A stretch of DNA of 33,389 nt from a virus: positions 1 to 33,389 of the IMG/VR virus record IMGVR_UViG_3300044535_001124; one strand, written 5' to 3'. The position numbers and the translations under genes are program-made. Shown here piece by piece: positions 21,766 to 29,242 of this stretch (its first letter is position 1; the number at the start of each line of letters is the position of its first letter). The notes below the pieces were generated by a model that ran no database searches, was not told the DNA's origin, and was given only the letters and a program-made list of their open reading frames with translations.

Positions 21766-21777
21766 TATAGTAGTCCT

Positions 21778-22368
21778 TTAGTCTGCATCTATGATTTTAA
21801 TTTTGCGTTCTGCCGCACGAGACCTTTTAATAAGGTATCTTTTTAAGTTATCTATATCTTTATCACCCTGTGGTCCTGCAATAGGGTCAGGAACATTTCC
21901 TTTTGGTGGATTATAAAATCTTTTATCGTCAGCCGGATGGTAATCAGCGCTTGGATCGATTTCATTATCATGCTCACCGGATTGAGTATGAAGTGAATCC
22001 ATAGCAGCTTTTACAATAGCTTCATGTTCTTTTTCAAGTTTCATTCCAGCAGCGTGTCTCATTACGATTTCACCATGCATAGTAGCACGAGTAATATGAG
22101 CTACTGTGGCTTTACCAGTATGATGAACATCCTTGACAATATCAAATAATTTATCTAAATTCTCAGCCGCGGTTTGAGCATCAGAAGCATTTGTATCCTT
22201 TGGAAGATCCGCATAAAGTTTTTGTGCTTCAGGTGAAACTTCAAATGCTTTAGTAGTATAAGATCCCACTGAAATCTGATCGTTTTGATCAGACTCAACA
22301 GCACCGGCTGCAATGTGATTGCCTTCGTAGATATCACGAATTTTAGATTCTAAAGATCTATAACTCAT
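21778..22368 (-). CDS. Hypothetical protein, 196 aa, possibly internal virion protein
   Basis: From ATG at 22368 (ATGA overlap with dps) the protein begins MSYRSLESKIRDIYEG, a short amphipathic segment with an IYE/G site resembling T4 prohead-protease sites. A helical middle (NLDKLFDIVKDVHHTGKATV; MRHAAGMKLEKEHEAI) is followed by an extended His/Asp/Pro region and a basic end KRYLIKRSRAAERKIKI. No enzyme family recognised. The neighbours (Dps and mosaic proteins) make packaging in the head plausible, but this is inference. Confidence 0.72.
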   Translation of the reverse strand: MSYRSLESKIRDIYEGNHIAAGAVESDQNDQISVGSYTTKAFEVSPEAQKLYADLPKDTNASDAQTAAENLDKLFDIVKDVHHTGKATVAHITRATMHGEIVMRHAAGMKLEKEHEAIVKAAMDSLHTQSGEHDNEIDPSADYHPADDKRFYNPPKGNVPDPIAGPQGDKDIDNLKRYLIKRSRAAERKIKIIDAD

Positions 22369-22799
22369 TTCATTGAAGCCCTTAACATCCAAGCGTGTTT
22401 TTTATGTTGGTCAAGTCTTTCTTCAATGAAGTTTACTAAACCGTTCTCACCATACTTATCAGCTTCATTTCTTGCACGTTGTAAAGAAGCAAGAACAATA
22501 GCATTATCAGAGAACAATGTTGATACCATTTGCTCTGGCTTAATAATAAGAACTTCATCTCTAATATTTGTCAGTTCACTAAATCTGCTAAATGCGGCTG
22601 GAGCATAAACGTTCTGAGCACGAATTTCTTCGGCGAACTGGTCAATAGCTCCACCAACCTCTTCGTAGATCTTACCAAAGAAGTCATGGTACATTGCAAA
22701 CATAGGACCTTCTACATTCCAGTGATAGTTTTGAGCTTTCACATAGAATGCGTAAGTATCTGCAAATGCGATCTTAAGAGGGTTTGTCACTTCTTCCAT
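22365..22799 (-). CDS. dps: Dps-family mini-ferritin (DNA protection/iron storage)
   Basis: A Dps protein; ATG at 22799 shares TAATG with the preceding stop, and ATG at 22817 gives six more residues. Counting from 22817 (150 aa), the ferroxidase ligands are His32 (NYHWNVEG), His44 (MYHDFF), Asp59 and Glu63 (AIDQFAEEI), with canonical spacings 12, 15 and 4. The fifth usual ligand, an Asp four residues after the second His, is Gly48. Dps oxidises iron with peroxide and shields DNA. Virus-encoded copies are uncommon; being in the late block it may protect replicated or packaged DNA. Confidence 0.9.
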   Translation of the reverse strand: MEEVTNPLKIAFADTYAFYVKAQNYHWNVEGPMFAMYHDFFGKIYEEVGGAIDQFAEEIRAQNVYAPAAFSRFSELTNIRDEVLIIKPEQMVSTLFSDNAIVLASLQRARNEADKYGENGLVNFIEERLDQHKKHAWMLRASMK

Positions 22800-23098
22800 T
22801 ATGTTCTGCATCTCCATCTACGAAGTGACATTGCCTTACGTGTAGGACGTCCCTTCTCATCTTTCATTGGACCCGGCATGCCACCCATACGAGCACAGAA
22901 AGATTTGCGTCTTTTAGCATCCTTCGATCCAGGCTTGGCTTTACCAGTTACAGCCGTCTGAATCTTCGATCCAGGATTATCTCTACGAACTGCTTCAATG
23001 CCTTTTTGAGTCATGCCTGCGCCAGATTCTGTAGATCTATAGTGACCCTTAGAATCTTCGCCACGAGCTTCTAAAACAAATTCTTTAAACCGTATCAT
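22799..23098 (-). CDS. DUF6321-type basic protein with capsid-targeting-like N-terminus
   Basis: From ATG at 23098 (GGGAAG just upstream; ATG at 23110 also in frame) the protein begins MIRFKEFVLEARGEDSKG, closely resembling the T4 capsid-targeting peptide (MKTYQEFIAEA) with a VLE/A cleavage-like site. The rest, NPGSKIQTAVTGKAKPGSKD and AKRRKSFCARMGGMPGPMKD, is the DUF6321 pattern, strongly basic. It is a good candidate for an internal head protein that binds DNA. It overlaps the upstream gene by 14 bases. Confidence 0.82.
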   Translation of the reverse strand: MIRFKEFVLEARGEDSKGHYRSTESGAGMTQKGIEAVRRDNPGSKIQTAVTGKAKPGSKDAKRRKSFCARMGGMPGPMKDEKGRPTRKAMSLRRWRCRT

Positions 23099-24605
23099 CT
23101 GGCTTCCCATCTGTTAAGTTACCGGTTCCGATAATTTTTTTATTTCTTTTTTGCTTACGTATAACAGTCTTGCCGTCAGAGGTTCGAACAACTACACCTT
23201 CAACATCAGCAGAACGAACTTCTTCCATTGCATCAACAACGTCTGGATGCAATTCAAAAGCCGGCTTCATACGAATACCGCATTCTTCTGCTGAAAGAGT
23301 TACACCAATACCAGCTGTCCAAGCCATGTTAAAGTTTTCATCAAGGTTTGATTTTTGACCCGGTGTATCTTTCTTGTACTTCTTTGTCAGAGAGTCTGTA
23401 CCAATTTCTCTTTTGTCAGCCGTATCTTCTGAAATACCAGCATGCTTATGTGCTGATGCTTTAAAGTCCATTCCAAAGTACTTGACCTTGCCATGCTTGT
23501 TAGAAGCTTTCCAACCACGTTGGGTTGTGCTTCCCTTTTCAGTAAATGGCTTTACATAAGGTGTATTACCGGATTCGTCAATGATCTTTTTTTGAACTTC
23601 TTGTTGACGTCTTTTTGTTTTGAGAGTAATAGGGCGACGATCTACAATTTCTTGTCCGCACATATTATTCTTTTCTAGAAGTGCGTTGAAAGCACTGTCT
23701 AGTTCTTCGTTGACGATTCTTTCTTCACGAAGGTCAGCATCAAGAGTCCAAGCTCTACCTTTAGCAATATAGCTATTGACTCGATTGAATGCAACTTGCT
23801 CAGGTGTTTGAGTTGATTCATTTACATATAGCGAAAGACCGCGCTCGAATACTTCTTTCAAAGTCGAGAACGGGAGACCAGTCTTTTCAGCTTTTTTAAT
23901 GAGTGTCTCGGTAATTGGATCTGTACCAACTGTAGAGTTTAGCATTCTACGAAGAGTAATGCTAATTGGATTGCTTTCTTTTTCAAACTTAGCAATCGCA
24001 TTCTCAATGATGTCAACCAGTTCTAATGTTGACTTGGTATTTAGATCATTGAAGAGACCGGAGAAATCTTCACTTGCAGTAACAGTATGAAGACTCTTCA
24101 TTGGTTCACCAGAATGGAAAGACTTAAGTCTTTCAAATTCGGCTTTTCTGAGTCTTGGTAGAAGGCGAGCAGCGATTCTTTTAATCAGCTTAGTCTTTTT
24201 GGCAACTGCCGTATCTACCTGAATCTTTTCAGAGGTTGTTAGCTCTGCGTAAGGAATATCCTTGCGAGCAGAAATTCTTGATTTGAGTATTGCGCGTGCT
24301 TTGTTTTCAGCACGTCTTTGTAGCTTTTCTGGACCTGCAAGACGAGCTTGCGAAAGCTCTTTGGCTCTTTTTAGCTTTGGCTGAATGCGCTTAAGTTGGC
24401 GACCTCTTTGTTGACGCTGTGCAAGTGTCAACGCCTTACGCTCTTGTAAGGTTGCGGTTAGGACGGCAAAGTCCTCATTTGTACGGCGCTTGTCGTCTAG
24501 CTGAGGATTAACGTCAATGCCATCTAGTGGTTTACCAGTTGCAGATTTGCCCGTAGGCTTCTTGGTGTTTTTTTCTGGTACCGGTTTATTCTTCTTATCT
24601 TCCAT
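23085..24605 (-). CDS. Large basic conserved late protein, about 506 aa
   Basis: ATG at 24605 with AAGGG about 9 bases upstream gives 506 residues. The N-terminal third is a Lys/Arg/Gln-rich helical region (LAQRQQRGRQLKRIQPKLKR) known, as I recall, in many marine phage proteins of unknown function. The C-terminus contains LTKKYKKDTPGQ and a second small domain (MAWTAGIGVTLSAEECGIRM). A late promoter TATAAATA lies about 60 bases upstream (24666-24673). It likely acts in virion assembly or as an internal protein. No catalytic motif found. Confidence 0.78.
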   Translation of the reverse strand: MEDKKNKPVPEKNTKKPTGKSATGKPLDGIDVNPQLDDKRRTNEDFAVLTATLQERKALTLAQRQQRGRQLKRIQPKLKRAKELSQARLAGPEKLQRRAENKARAILKSRISARKDIPYAELTTSEKIQVDTAVAKKTKLIKRIAARLLPRLRKAEFERLKSFHSGEPMKSLHTVTASEDFSGLFNDLNTKSTLELVDIIENAIAKFEKESNPISITLRRMLNSTVGTDPITETLIKKAEKTGLPFSTLKEVFERGLSLYVNESTQTPEQVAFNRVNSYIAKGRAWTLDADLREERIVNEELDSAFNALLEKNNMCGQEIVDRRPITLKTKRRQQEVQKKIIDESGNTPYVKPFTEKGSTTQRGWKASNKHGKVKYFGMDFKASAHKHAGISEDTADKREIGTDSLTKKYKKDTPGQKSNLDENFNMAWTAGIGVTLSAEECGIRMKPAFELHPDVVDAMEEVRSADVEGVVVRTSDGKTVIRKQKRNKKIIGTGNLTDGKPDDTV

Positions 24606-24665
24606 CAGAGTTTCCCTTGGGCTTATCTGTAAACAAACGGGATTGCCGTAGCCTAACCGCAAATC

Positions 24666-24673
24666 TATTTATA
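24666..24673 (-). promoter_or_regulatory. T4-late-like promoter TATAAATA
   Basis: Exact TATAAATA in the gap between the 447-residue structural gene and the large basic gene, about 60 bases before the ATG at 24605. An exact match in an intergenic gap of a T4-like genome is good evidence for late transcription. Confidence 0.7.
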
Positions 24674-24685
24674 ATAAAGAAACTC

Positions 24686-26029
24686 TTATCGACTAACTTC
24701 TTCCCAATCTACTGAACCAAAAATATCACCGCCATTAGTACTTGCAGACGCAACGAGAGATAATTCAAATGGTGCACCTGTTAGTCCATTGCGCTCAAGT
24801 TGGAATTTAAATAGGGCTTCTTTCAAAATATCAACAGATGTTGAACCTTGGTTTGAACCACTTGTATAACCTGATGCTAAGATTCTACCACCGGTGTATG
24901 CGCCGCCTCCAATTTTATATTCAACTGCACTATCTGTGCCAGCATCAACCCAAGTATCACCTGCAGAAGTTCCGCTTGCTCTAACTTGCCAGTTATAGTT
25001 CACGTTGTTTGTAATACCAAGGACAGAAAGTGCGGTTAGAATAACAATAGCATCTAATCTATCTGGGCTAGCTTTCAGTCTAATAGAAATAATATTGTAA
25101 TACGTTCCTGCGATTGGTAGATCAACAGGTGTTGTAATAGGAACAGTGGCTGCTTGCTGCAAACCACGCAATTCATAACCGCCCTCAGAGACTACAGATG
25201 AACATACTTGCTTGAGAGTTGAATTGCTAGCAGTGATTCCAGTGTTCTTAATCTCATATCTAAGAGGAAGTGATGCGGTTGTAATATACGTAGAAGTAAT
25301 TAGGTTGGCATGGTGGAATGAATGGCAGTGAATTAACTTGCCATCAATTACAAAACCACAACGAACCGTACCAAGACCAAGCCACTCAATATCCATCCAG
25401 AAAATTTGAGCTTTTGACAGATCTAAAGTGATATTTGAAGGACACGAACCGAGTCCTTGACCAGGAATATTTGCCGATGGTCCTAATAGGTTATCTTGAT
25501 TCCAGTCAGCCTGAGCAATACGTGTTTCAACAAGCTCGCCGGTAGTATAAGATCTCTCTACAAAATAAGCCGTTGTTCCATCTATTTCAAAATAGATTCC
25601 ATTTTGTGCTCCAAAATAACCAATACGCTGGCGCAGGTTTGCTTTAGGAGGTTCGGCAACAAATGTATTTAAAACAAAAAGAGACTTACCGGGTTGGTAC
25701 GAACACACCTTGGTTGTTTCACGGATAATCTCTGCATTAGCGGTTGTAGGAAGGTTAAGATTAACTAAACCTTCATTTGCACTATGTGCGTATGTTGTAC
25801 CGGCTGTGTTTGACGTGCTCCAAAGATTGTTGTCTTTATATCTGTGAGACGAATCAAAAAGAGTTAATGGCAACGACATTCTTGCACGGCCAAACGCATC
25901 GACAGCAACACCTGATGGATTTGCTGGACCCACTAGGTTTCCGTATGGATCTGCCAACATGACAGCTTCAAAAAGCGTTACGTTATGTGGTTGTTTCCAT
26001 TCGTGAGAGTCAATACGCCATTGAGCCAT
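24686..26029 (-). CDS. Virion structural protein, 447 aa
   Basis: A beta-rich protein starting MAQWRIDSHEWKQP, with the opening MAQW shared with the 281-residue structural protein. FGRARMSLPLTLFDSSHRYK is a pattern of phage structural proteins that I recall. The middle includes QIFWMDIEWLGLGTVRCGFV and IDGKLIHCHSFHHAN, resembling a lectin- or jelly-roll-like fold; the end has VDILKEALFKFQLERN. Translation is coupled to the upstream nucleotidyltransferase by TAATG. A tail, neck or head-fibre component is likely; the exact role cannot be read. Confidence 0.82.
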   Translation of the reverse strand: MAQWRIDSHEWKQPHNVTLFEAVMLADPYGNLVGPANPSGVAVDAFGRARMSLPLTLFDSSHRYKDNNLWSTSNTAGTTYAHSANEGLVNLNLPTTANAEIIRETTKVCSYQPGKSLFVLNTFVAEPPKANLRQRIGYFGAQNGIYFEIDGTTAYFVERSYTTGELVETRIAQADWNQDNLLGPSANIPGQGLGSCPSNITLDLSKAQIFWMDIEWLGLGTVRCGFVIDGKLIHCHSFHHANLITSTYITTASLPLRYEIKNTGITASNSTLKQVCSSVVSEGGYELRGLQQAATVPITTPVDLPIAGTYYNIISIRLKASPDRLDAIVILTALSVLGITNNVNYNWQVRASGTSAGDTWVDAGTDSAVEYKIGGGAYTGGRILASGYTSGSNQGSTSVDILKEALFKFQLERNGLTGAPFELSLVASASTNGGDIFGSVDWEEVSR

Positions 26030-26640
26030 TAATTAATCCAGTTCTTAAATCTTGCAATGAACGACTCGTGAATACCCATGCCTTTACGAACATCGTGGTA
26101 CAGTTCATCTTTATGTGCTTTGTTCATTCCTGATGGTGCCATCTTATGGAATGATTCTTTATCACCAGCAGTAGCATGCTTACGCATTGCAGTACCAGAA
26201 GCAGATTCAATTCCACCTCCGCCTTCTTTGCGTTCACCGCCTACTGACTTGACTTTGATGCTCTTGAAATTATAGTGTCCATGTCTCCCTTCAGTTCCAT
26301 TGTACTTGTGGAGCAAGTTATGAAACTCATGGACACGATCTGAGCCAACATGCATAGTTACATGTGAGTAACCTGCCTTGTGTAGCTTAGACATCTGATG
26401 AAGAAGTGTAGGATGTTCTTTTGTCATAGCCTCGACATGTGAACCTTTGACAGCACGAGAAAGATGCTTTACCTTTTGCTCTGGAGTAAGAGGATTCTTC
26501 TTGGCATCATGAGATCCAGTAGTAAGAATCTTATGGTCTGCACCTTCCTTCTTAGCAGCATTCATGACATGCTTGACAACCATCTCGTGGCCAGCATGCA
26601 CAGGATTGAATCTTCCTTGAGTGATATGAATTGACTTCAT
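26029..26640 (-). CDS. HIGH-type nucleotidyltransferase (cytidylyltransferase-like)
   Basis: A 203-residue nucleotidyltransferase. TQGRFNPVHAGHEMV (residues 7-21) is the HxGH motif (His15, His18) that binds the NTP phosphates, and ESASGTAMRKHA is the ISGT-like second motif. The Lys/His-rich middle and the C-terminus ESFIARFKNWIN, which carries an FKxW motif, are unusual. The closest architecture is NadM/NMNAT-like or CTP:phospho-substrate transferase; the substrate is not readable. It is coupled by ATGA to the ligase-like gene upstream and by TAATG to the structural gene downstream. Confidence 0.85.
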   Translation of the reverse strand: MKSIHITQGRFNPVHAGHEMVVKHVMNAAKKEGADHKILTTGSHDAKKNPLTPEQKVKHLSRAVKGSHVEAMTKEHPTLLHQMSKLHKAGYSHVTMHVGSDRVHEFHNLLHKYNGTEGRHGHYNFKSIKVKSVGGERKEGGGGIESASGTAMRKHATAGDKESFHKMAPSGMNKAHKDELYHDVRKGMGIHESFIARFKNWIN

Positions 26641-27806
26641 AGTGCTTTGTCCCTATTAAAGTTAGCAGCTGAGAACTCAGCACGATCGACAATCTTAGTA
26701 GGACGATTATGTCTTACTACTACAAATCCTTCAGGCTTAGATTTCTTACCACTAATACTGTGGCCGAACTCAGCGTGGCTTGAGAGAGTGTTAGCCAATA
26801 CATCCTTGGCTTTTTGTAGATGGCCATGCATCTGAAGAACACGTTCAAAATGGCCACGATTGCGTTGAATGTGAGCTACATCACTTTCCATAGCAGCCGT
26901 TTTCATACCTTTGGCTTTATCTGTCTTGACAGAATCAATCTTCTTTTGATGAGACTTAGCAAGGTGAGCCATAAACTCGTTCACATTAGGCTTGGTGCCA
27001 GTACGAACTGTATGGTTGATATAAGTCTTTAGAGGAATACGATGACTCTCAATAGCAGTATGTGTTTGTGGACCGGTTTTAGCATGAAGCTTAGCAGCCG
27101 CTGCCATATGCTTTACAAACTTAGTTTGATGCTGAGGCTTATAATCAATACCAGACATATCATGCTCAGTTGAAATCAAATGAACGTCTTTATGAAGACC
27201 AAACTCATCAAGATGCGGAGCATACTCAGCTTTCATATCCTCAAGATTCTTACCATTGTACTTGGTATGAACAGCAACACCAATTCTAGATCTGGTTGCA
27301 GCTTTACCATGAGGTGAATTCTTGTCAGCGGAATATGTAATGGTGTTTGGTGTAAAGTGAATCTTGTTACCAGACGCATGCACATCGTTTGGTGTGTGCA
27401 TGATATCACCTTGGAACACACCTTTCTTTGGAGTCACCTTAGGCAAATGATCAAGAGCAGCCTTTAGCTTTTCAACCAGACCAGGAGCATGCCCGTGGTT
27501 ACGTTGAATATCTTCGTGGCTGTAATTGATCTTAGGATTCTTATTGAAAGCCGACTTTGAAGCTACAAAGAACTTGCCGGTTTCTGGATGGCGACCAAAC
27601 ACAACAGAAGGCGAACCATCATACTTCATGGTTACCTTAGTGGCATTTTCTTTACCAGTTAGTCTATCATGCACATCTTTGAGATTATGATAAGCATGCG
27701 AGAAACCCTCACCGCCTGCATTAATCACATGATCTTCTGCATGCTCGAGGTGCTTCAGCTTTTCTTCGCTGGCTTCTTCTGTAAGGAAATTTTTGAATGC
27801 TGTCAT
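26637..27806 (-). CDS. DUF6267-type covalent nucleotidyltransferase (ligase-like)
   Basis: A 389-residue protein. Ligase-superfamily motifs appear in order: motif I KYDGSP with Lys61 as likely adenylated lysine, VFQGDIM (about 130-136) as motif III, RIGVAVHTKY (about 174-183) near IIIa, PEGFVVVR (358-365) as motif IV and PTKIVDR (369-375) as motif V. The N-terminus MTAFKNFLTEEASEE matches a capsid-targeting-like peptide. I recall cyanophage homologues labelled DUF6267. The protein may join or cap nucleic-acid ends, or adenylylate another substrate. It is coupled to the HAD and HIGH genes by ATGA overlaps. Confidence 0.8.
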   Translation of the reverse strand: MTAFKNFLTEEASEEKLKHLEHAEDHVINAGGEGFSHAYHNLKDVHDRLTGKENATKVTMKYDGSPSVVFGRHPETGKFFVASKSAFNKNPKINYSHEDIQRNHGHAPGLVEKLKAALDHLPKVTPKKGVFQGDIMHTPNDVHASGNKIHFTPNTITYSADKNSPHGKAATRSRIGVAVHTKYNGKNLEDMKAEYAPHLDEFGLHKDVHLISTEHDMSGIDYKPQHQTKFVKHMAAAAKLHAKTGPQTHTAIESHRIPLKTYINHTVRTGTKPNVNEFMAHLAKSHQKKIDSVKTDKAKGMKTAAMESDVAHIQRNRGHFERVLQMHGHLQKAKDVLANTLSSHAEFGHSISGKKSKPEGFVVVRHNRPTKIVDRAEFSAANFNRDKAL

Positions 27807-28408
27807 TTGATTGTCTTTATCGATCCATCTGGTTTCACGAAATAAGCTTCGAATTTAACATTAGGGTATTCCTTTTGGAGTTCAAGGAATGCCTTTAGGT
27901 TACTCATAGCATCGTCGTACAAACGAGTTTTAGTGTAGTTTTGAGTATTTAGGTATTTGCGAAACACAACTTTCTTTGCTTCGGCAGGTGAATCCATTCC
28001 TAGATTACCTGAACGCTCAACGTGCATTGAGTCGATTGGAAGGCCATGATCTCGAAAAGTCTGGAGGAACATGTTTTTATCATCAAAGTCTGCTCGAGCC
28101 GTTACAATGATTGCTTGGCTATGAGGATTCTTTTTGGCTTTGACAATTGCCTTTGCCTTTTCGATCATTCTTACAATCGGTGTAGAAGTTTTACGAAACA
28201 CTTCAGCAGATTTAAATTCTCTAAAGTCGTATTCTTCACCATCCTTGCGCTTGTAGGTATTGAATTCCTGGTTGTCCAACATTCGAACAACCTTGCCATC
28301 CTTTACTACAGCGACTTTGGCTTTGGTATGAAAGAGCGTCTCATCGATATCAAAGATCGTGAGAGTTCCGGAGCCTATAAAATTTTTAAATCTGTTTATT
28401 TTTTTCAT
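27803..28408 (-). CDS. HAD-superfamily phosphatase, possibly polynucleotide 3'-phosphatase-like
   Basis: A 201-residue HAD protein. Motif I is LTIFDIDETLF (Asp20, Asp22), motif II the Thr of IIVTARADF, and motif IV TRLYDDAMSNL. An insertion after motif I acts as a cap. The N-terminus MKKINRFKNF carries the FKxF motif. No Shine-Dalgarno is present, and the -10 box of a sigma70-like promoter ends 6 bases before the ATG, so the mRNA may be leaderless. Coupling to a ligase-like gene suggests end healing, but a metabolic sugar or nucleotide phosphatase is equally possible. Confidence 0.82.
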   Translation of the reverse strand: MKKINRFKNFIGSGTLTIFDIDETLFHTKAKVAVVKDGKVVRMLDNQEFNTYKRKDGEEYDFREFKSAEVFRKTSTPIVRMIEKAKAIVKAKKNPHSQAIIVTARADFDDKNMFLQTFRDHGLPIDSMHVERSGNLGMDSPAEAKKVVFRKYLNTQNYTKTRLYDDAMSNLKAFLELQKEYPNVKFEAYFVKPDGSIKTIK

Positions 28409-28414
28409 ATTATC

Positions 28415-28443
28415 TTTATATCTTATTTTGAAAAAAATGTCAA
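28415..28443 (-). promoter_or_regulatory. sigma70-like promoter, may produce a leaderless mRNA
   Basis: TTGACA at 28443-28438, 17-base spacer, TATAAA at 28420-28415. The ATG of the HAD gene (28408) is exactly where the start of transcription is expected. No Shine-Dalgarno is visible. Confidence 0.65.
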
Positions 28444-28449
28444 CCTATT

Positions 28450-29184
28450 TTAGCGTAAAAACGGATTTTTTTTCGCTGTTCCTGGCTTGACCGAATATTT
28501 GCTATCAGGCATTTTAGTGATCTTAATCTCGGCCTGAACTTCATAAAATTGTGAACGAGTCGATACACGAACTTTAAAGTCACCTTGTCCAGATAAAACT
28601 GGAATGGCGGTGTCAAGCCCAAGCGGATTGCCTTTACCAATCATATAAAAATCGTCTCCAGCTTGCATATAGTATGCTGGTTCTCTCTTGCCTTCTAAAT
28701 AGTGACGCGTCACAAGTGCACCTAGATTCATACCAGGTTCATTGGCAATATAACGATTAATGTTTGATTGAGAGAAATAAGATTTCATAACATGCAATGG
28801 AACAGCACCAGATTCATTTAACCCACCTTTGCTGGTAGGGATCTTAATCACTTTTTCAGGAATACCAGAGTATTTAGAAATGTCTTTAATGAATTGCTTT
28901 GCTTTAGCTGATGAGTTTAAAATCTTAACTGCTTCGGCTGCAGCTGGAGTTTTATATGTTGTTTGCCACTTACCATCACTGTAAAATACACGAGGATTAG
29001 ATAGATTGTCGGTGTGCGACATCTTAACTTCTACCCAAACTTTATCAACGCGTTTGTTGTTATATGAAGTAATTTTAACATCAGATAAATCAGTAGCACC
29101 AGGAGGGCGCGTAGCTGTAACACCAGGAATACTATTGATATTGTCGGCTACGTCTTTTTCGTATTTGTCAGATGCTGCACTCAT
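28450..29184 (-). CDS. PD-(D/E)XK-like nuclease candidate, conserved phage protein
   Basis: A 244-residue protein. Residues Glu9, Asp35 (TDLSDVKIT) and Glu52-x-Lys54 (VWVEVKMS) are spaced as in the restriction-endonuclease-like core. Downstream regions YIANEPGMNLGALVTRHYLE and YYMQAGDDFYMIGKGNPLGL are conserved in my memory of cyanophage homologues lacking a named function. The gene starts after the terminator at 29211-29236 with a GATAAATA late-like motif at 29201-29208 and GGAG before ATG. It could process phage or host DNA, or act in packaging. Confidence 0.75.
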   Translation of the reverse strand: MSAASDKYEKDVADNINSIPGVTATRPPGATDLSDVKITSYNNKRVDKVWVEVKMSHTDNLSNPRVFYSDGKWQTTYKTPAAAEAVKILNSSAKAKQFIKDISKYSGIPEKVIKIPTSKGGLNESGAVPLHVMKSYFSQSNINRYIANEPGMNLGALVTRHYLEGKREPAYYMQAGDDFYMIGKGNPLGLDTAIPVLSGQGDFKVRVSTRSQFYEVQAEIKITKMPDSKYSVKPGTAKKNPFLR

Positions 29185-29200
29185 AAAAACTCCTTCAATC

Positions 29201-29208
29201 TATTTATC
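29201..29208 (-). promoter_or_regulatory. T4-late-like promoter motif GATAAATA
   Basis: GATAAATA (T4 late consensus TATAAATA, first base different) immediately after the terminator and 17 bases before the nuclease gene start. Confidence 0.5.
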
Positions 29209-29210
29209 AG

Positions 29211-29236
29211 ATAAAAGAAAACCGGCCTAAGCCGGT
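29211..29236 (-). terminator. Rho-independent terminator after the 185-residue gene
   Basis: On the minus strand a 6-base stem ACCGGC/GCCGGT with a TTAG loop (29236-29221) is followed by TTTTCTTTTAT. It lies 7 bases after the stop at 29243 and just before a late-like promoter, separating the early-looking block from the late-looking block. Confidence 0.8.
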
Positions 29237-29242
29237 CTTCTC

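Noticed and set aside
26029-26640. HIGH nucleotidyltransferase as the missing heptose guanylyl/adenylyltransferase (HldE/HddC)
   Set aside because: Its GRFNPVHAGHE signature is closer to NadM-like enzymes and it lies 20 kb from the sugar genes in a different operon; kept only as a remote possibility.
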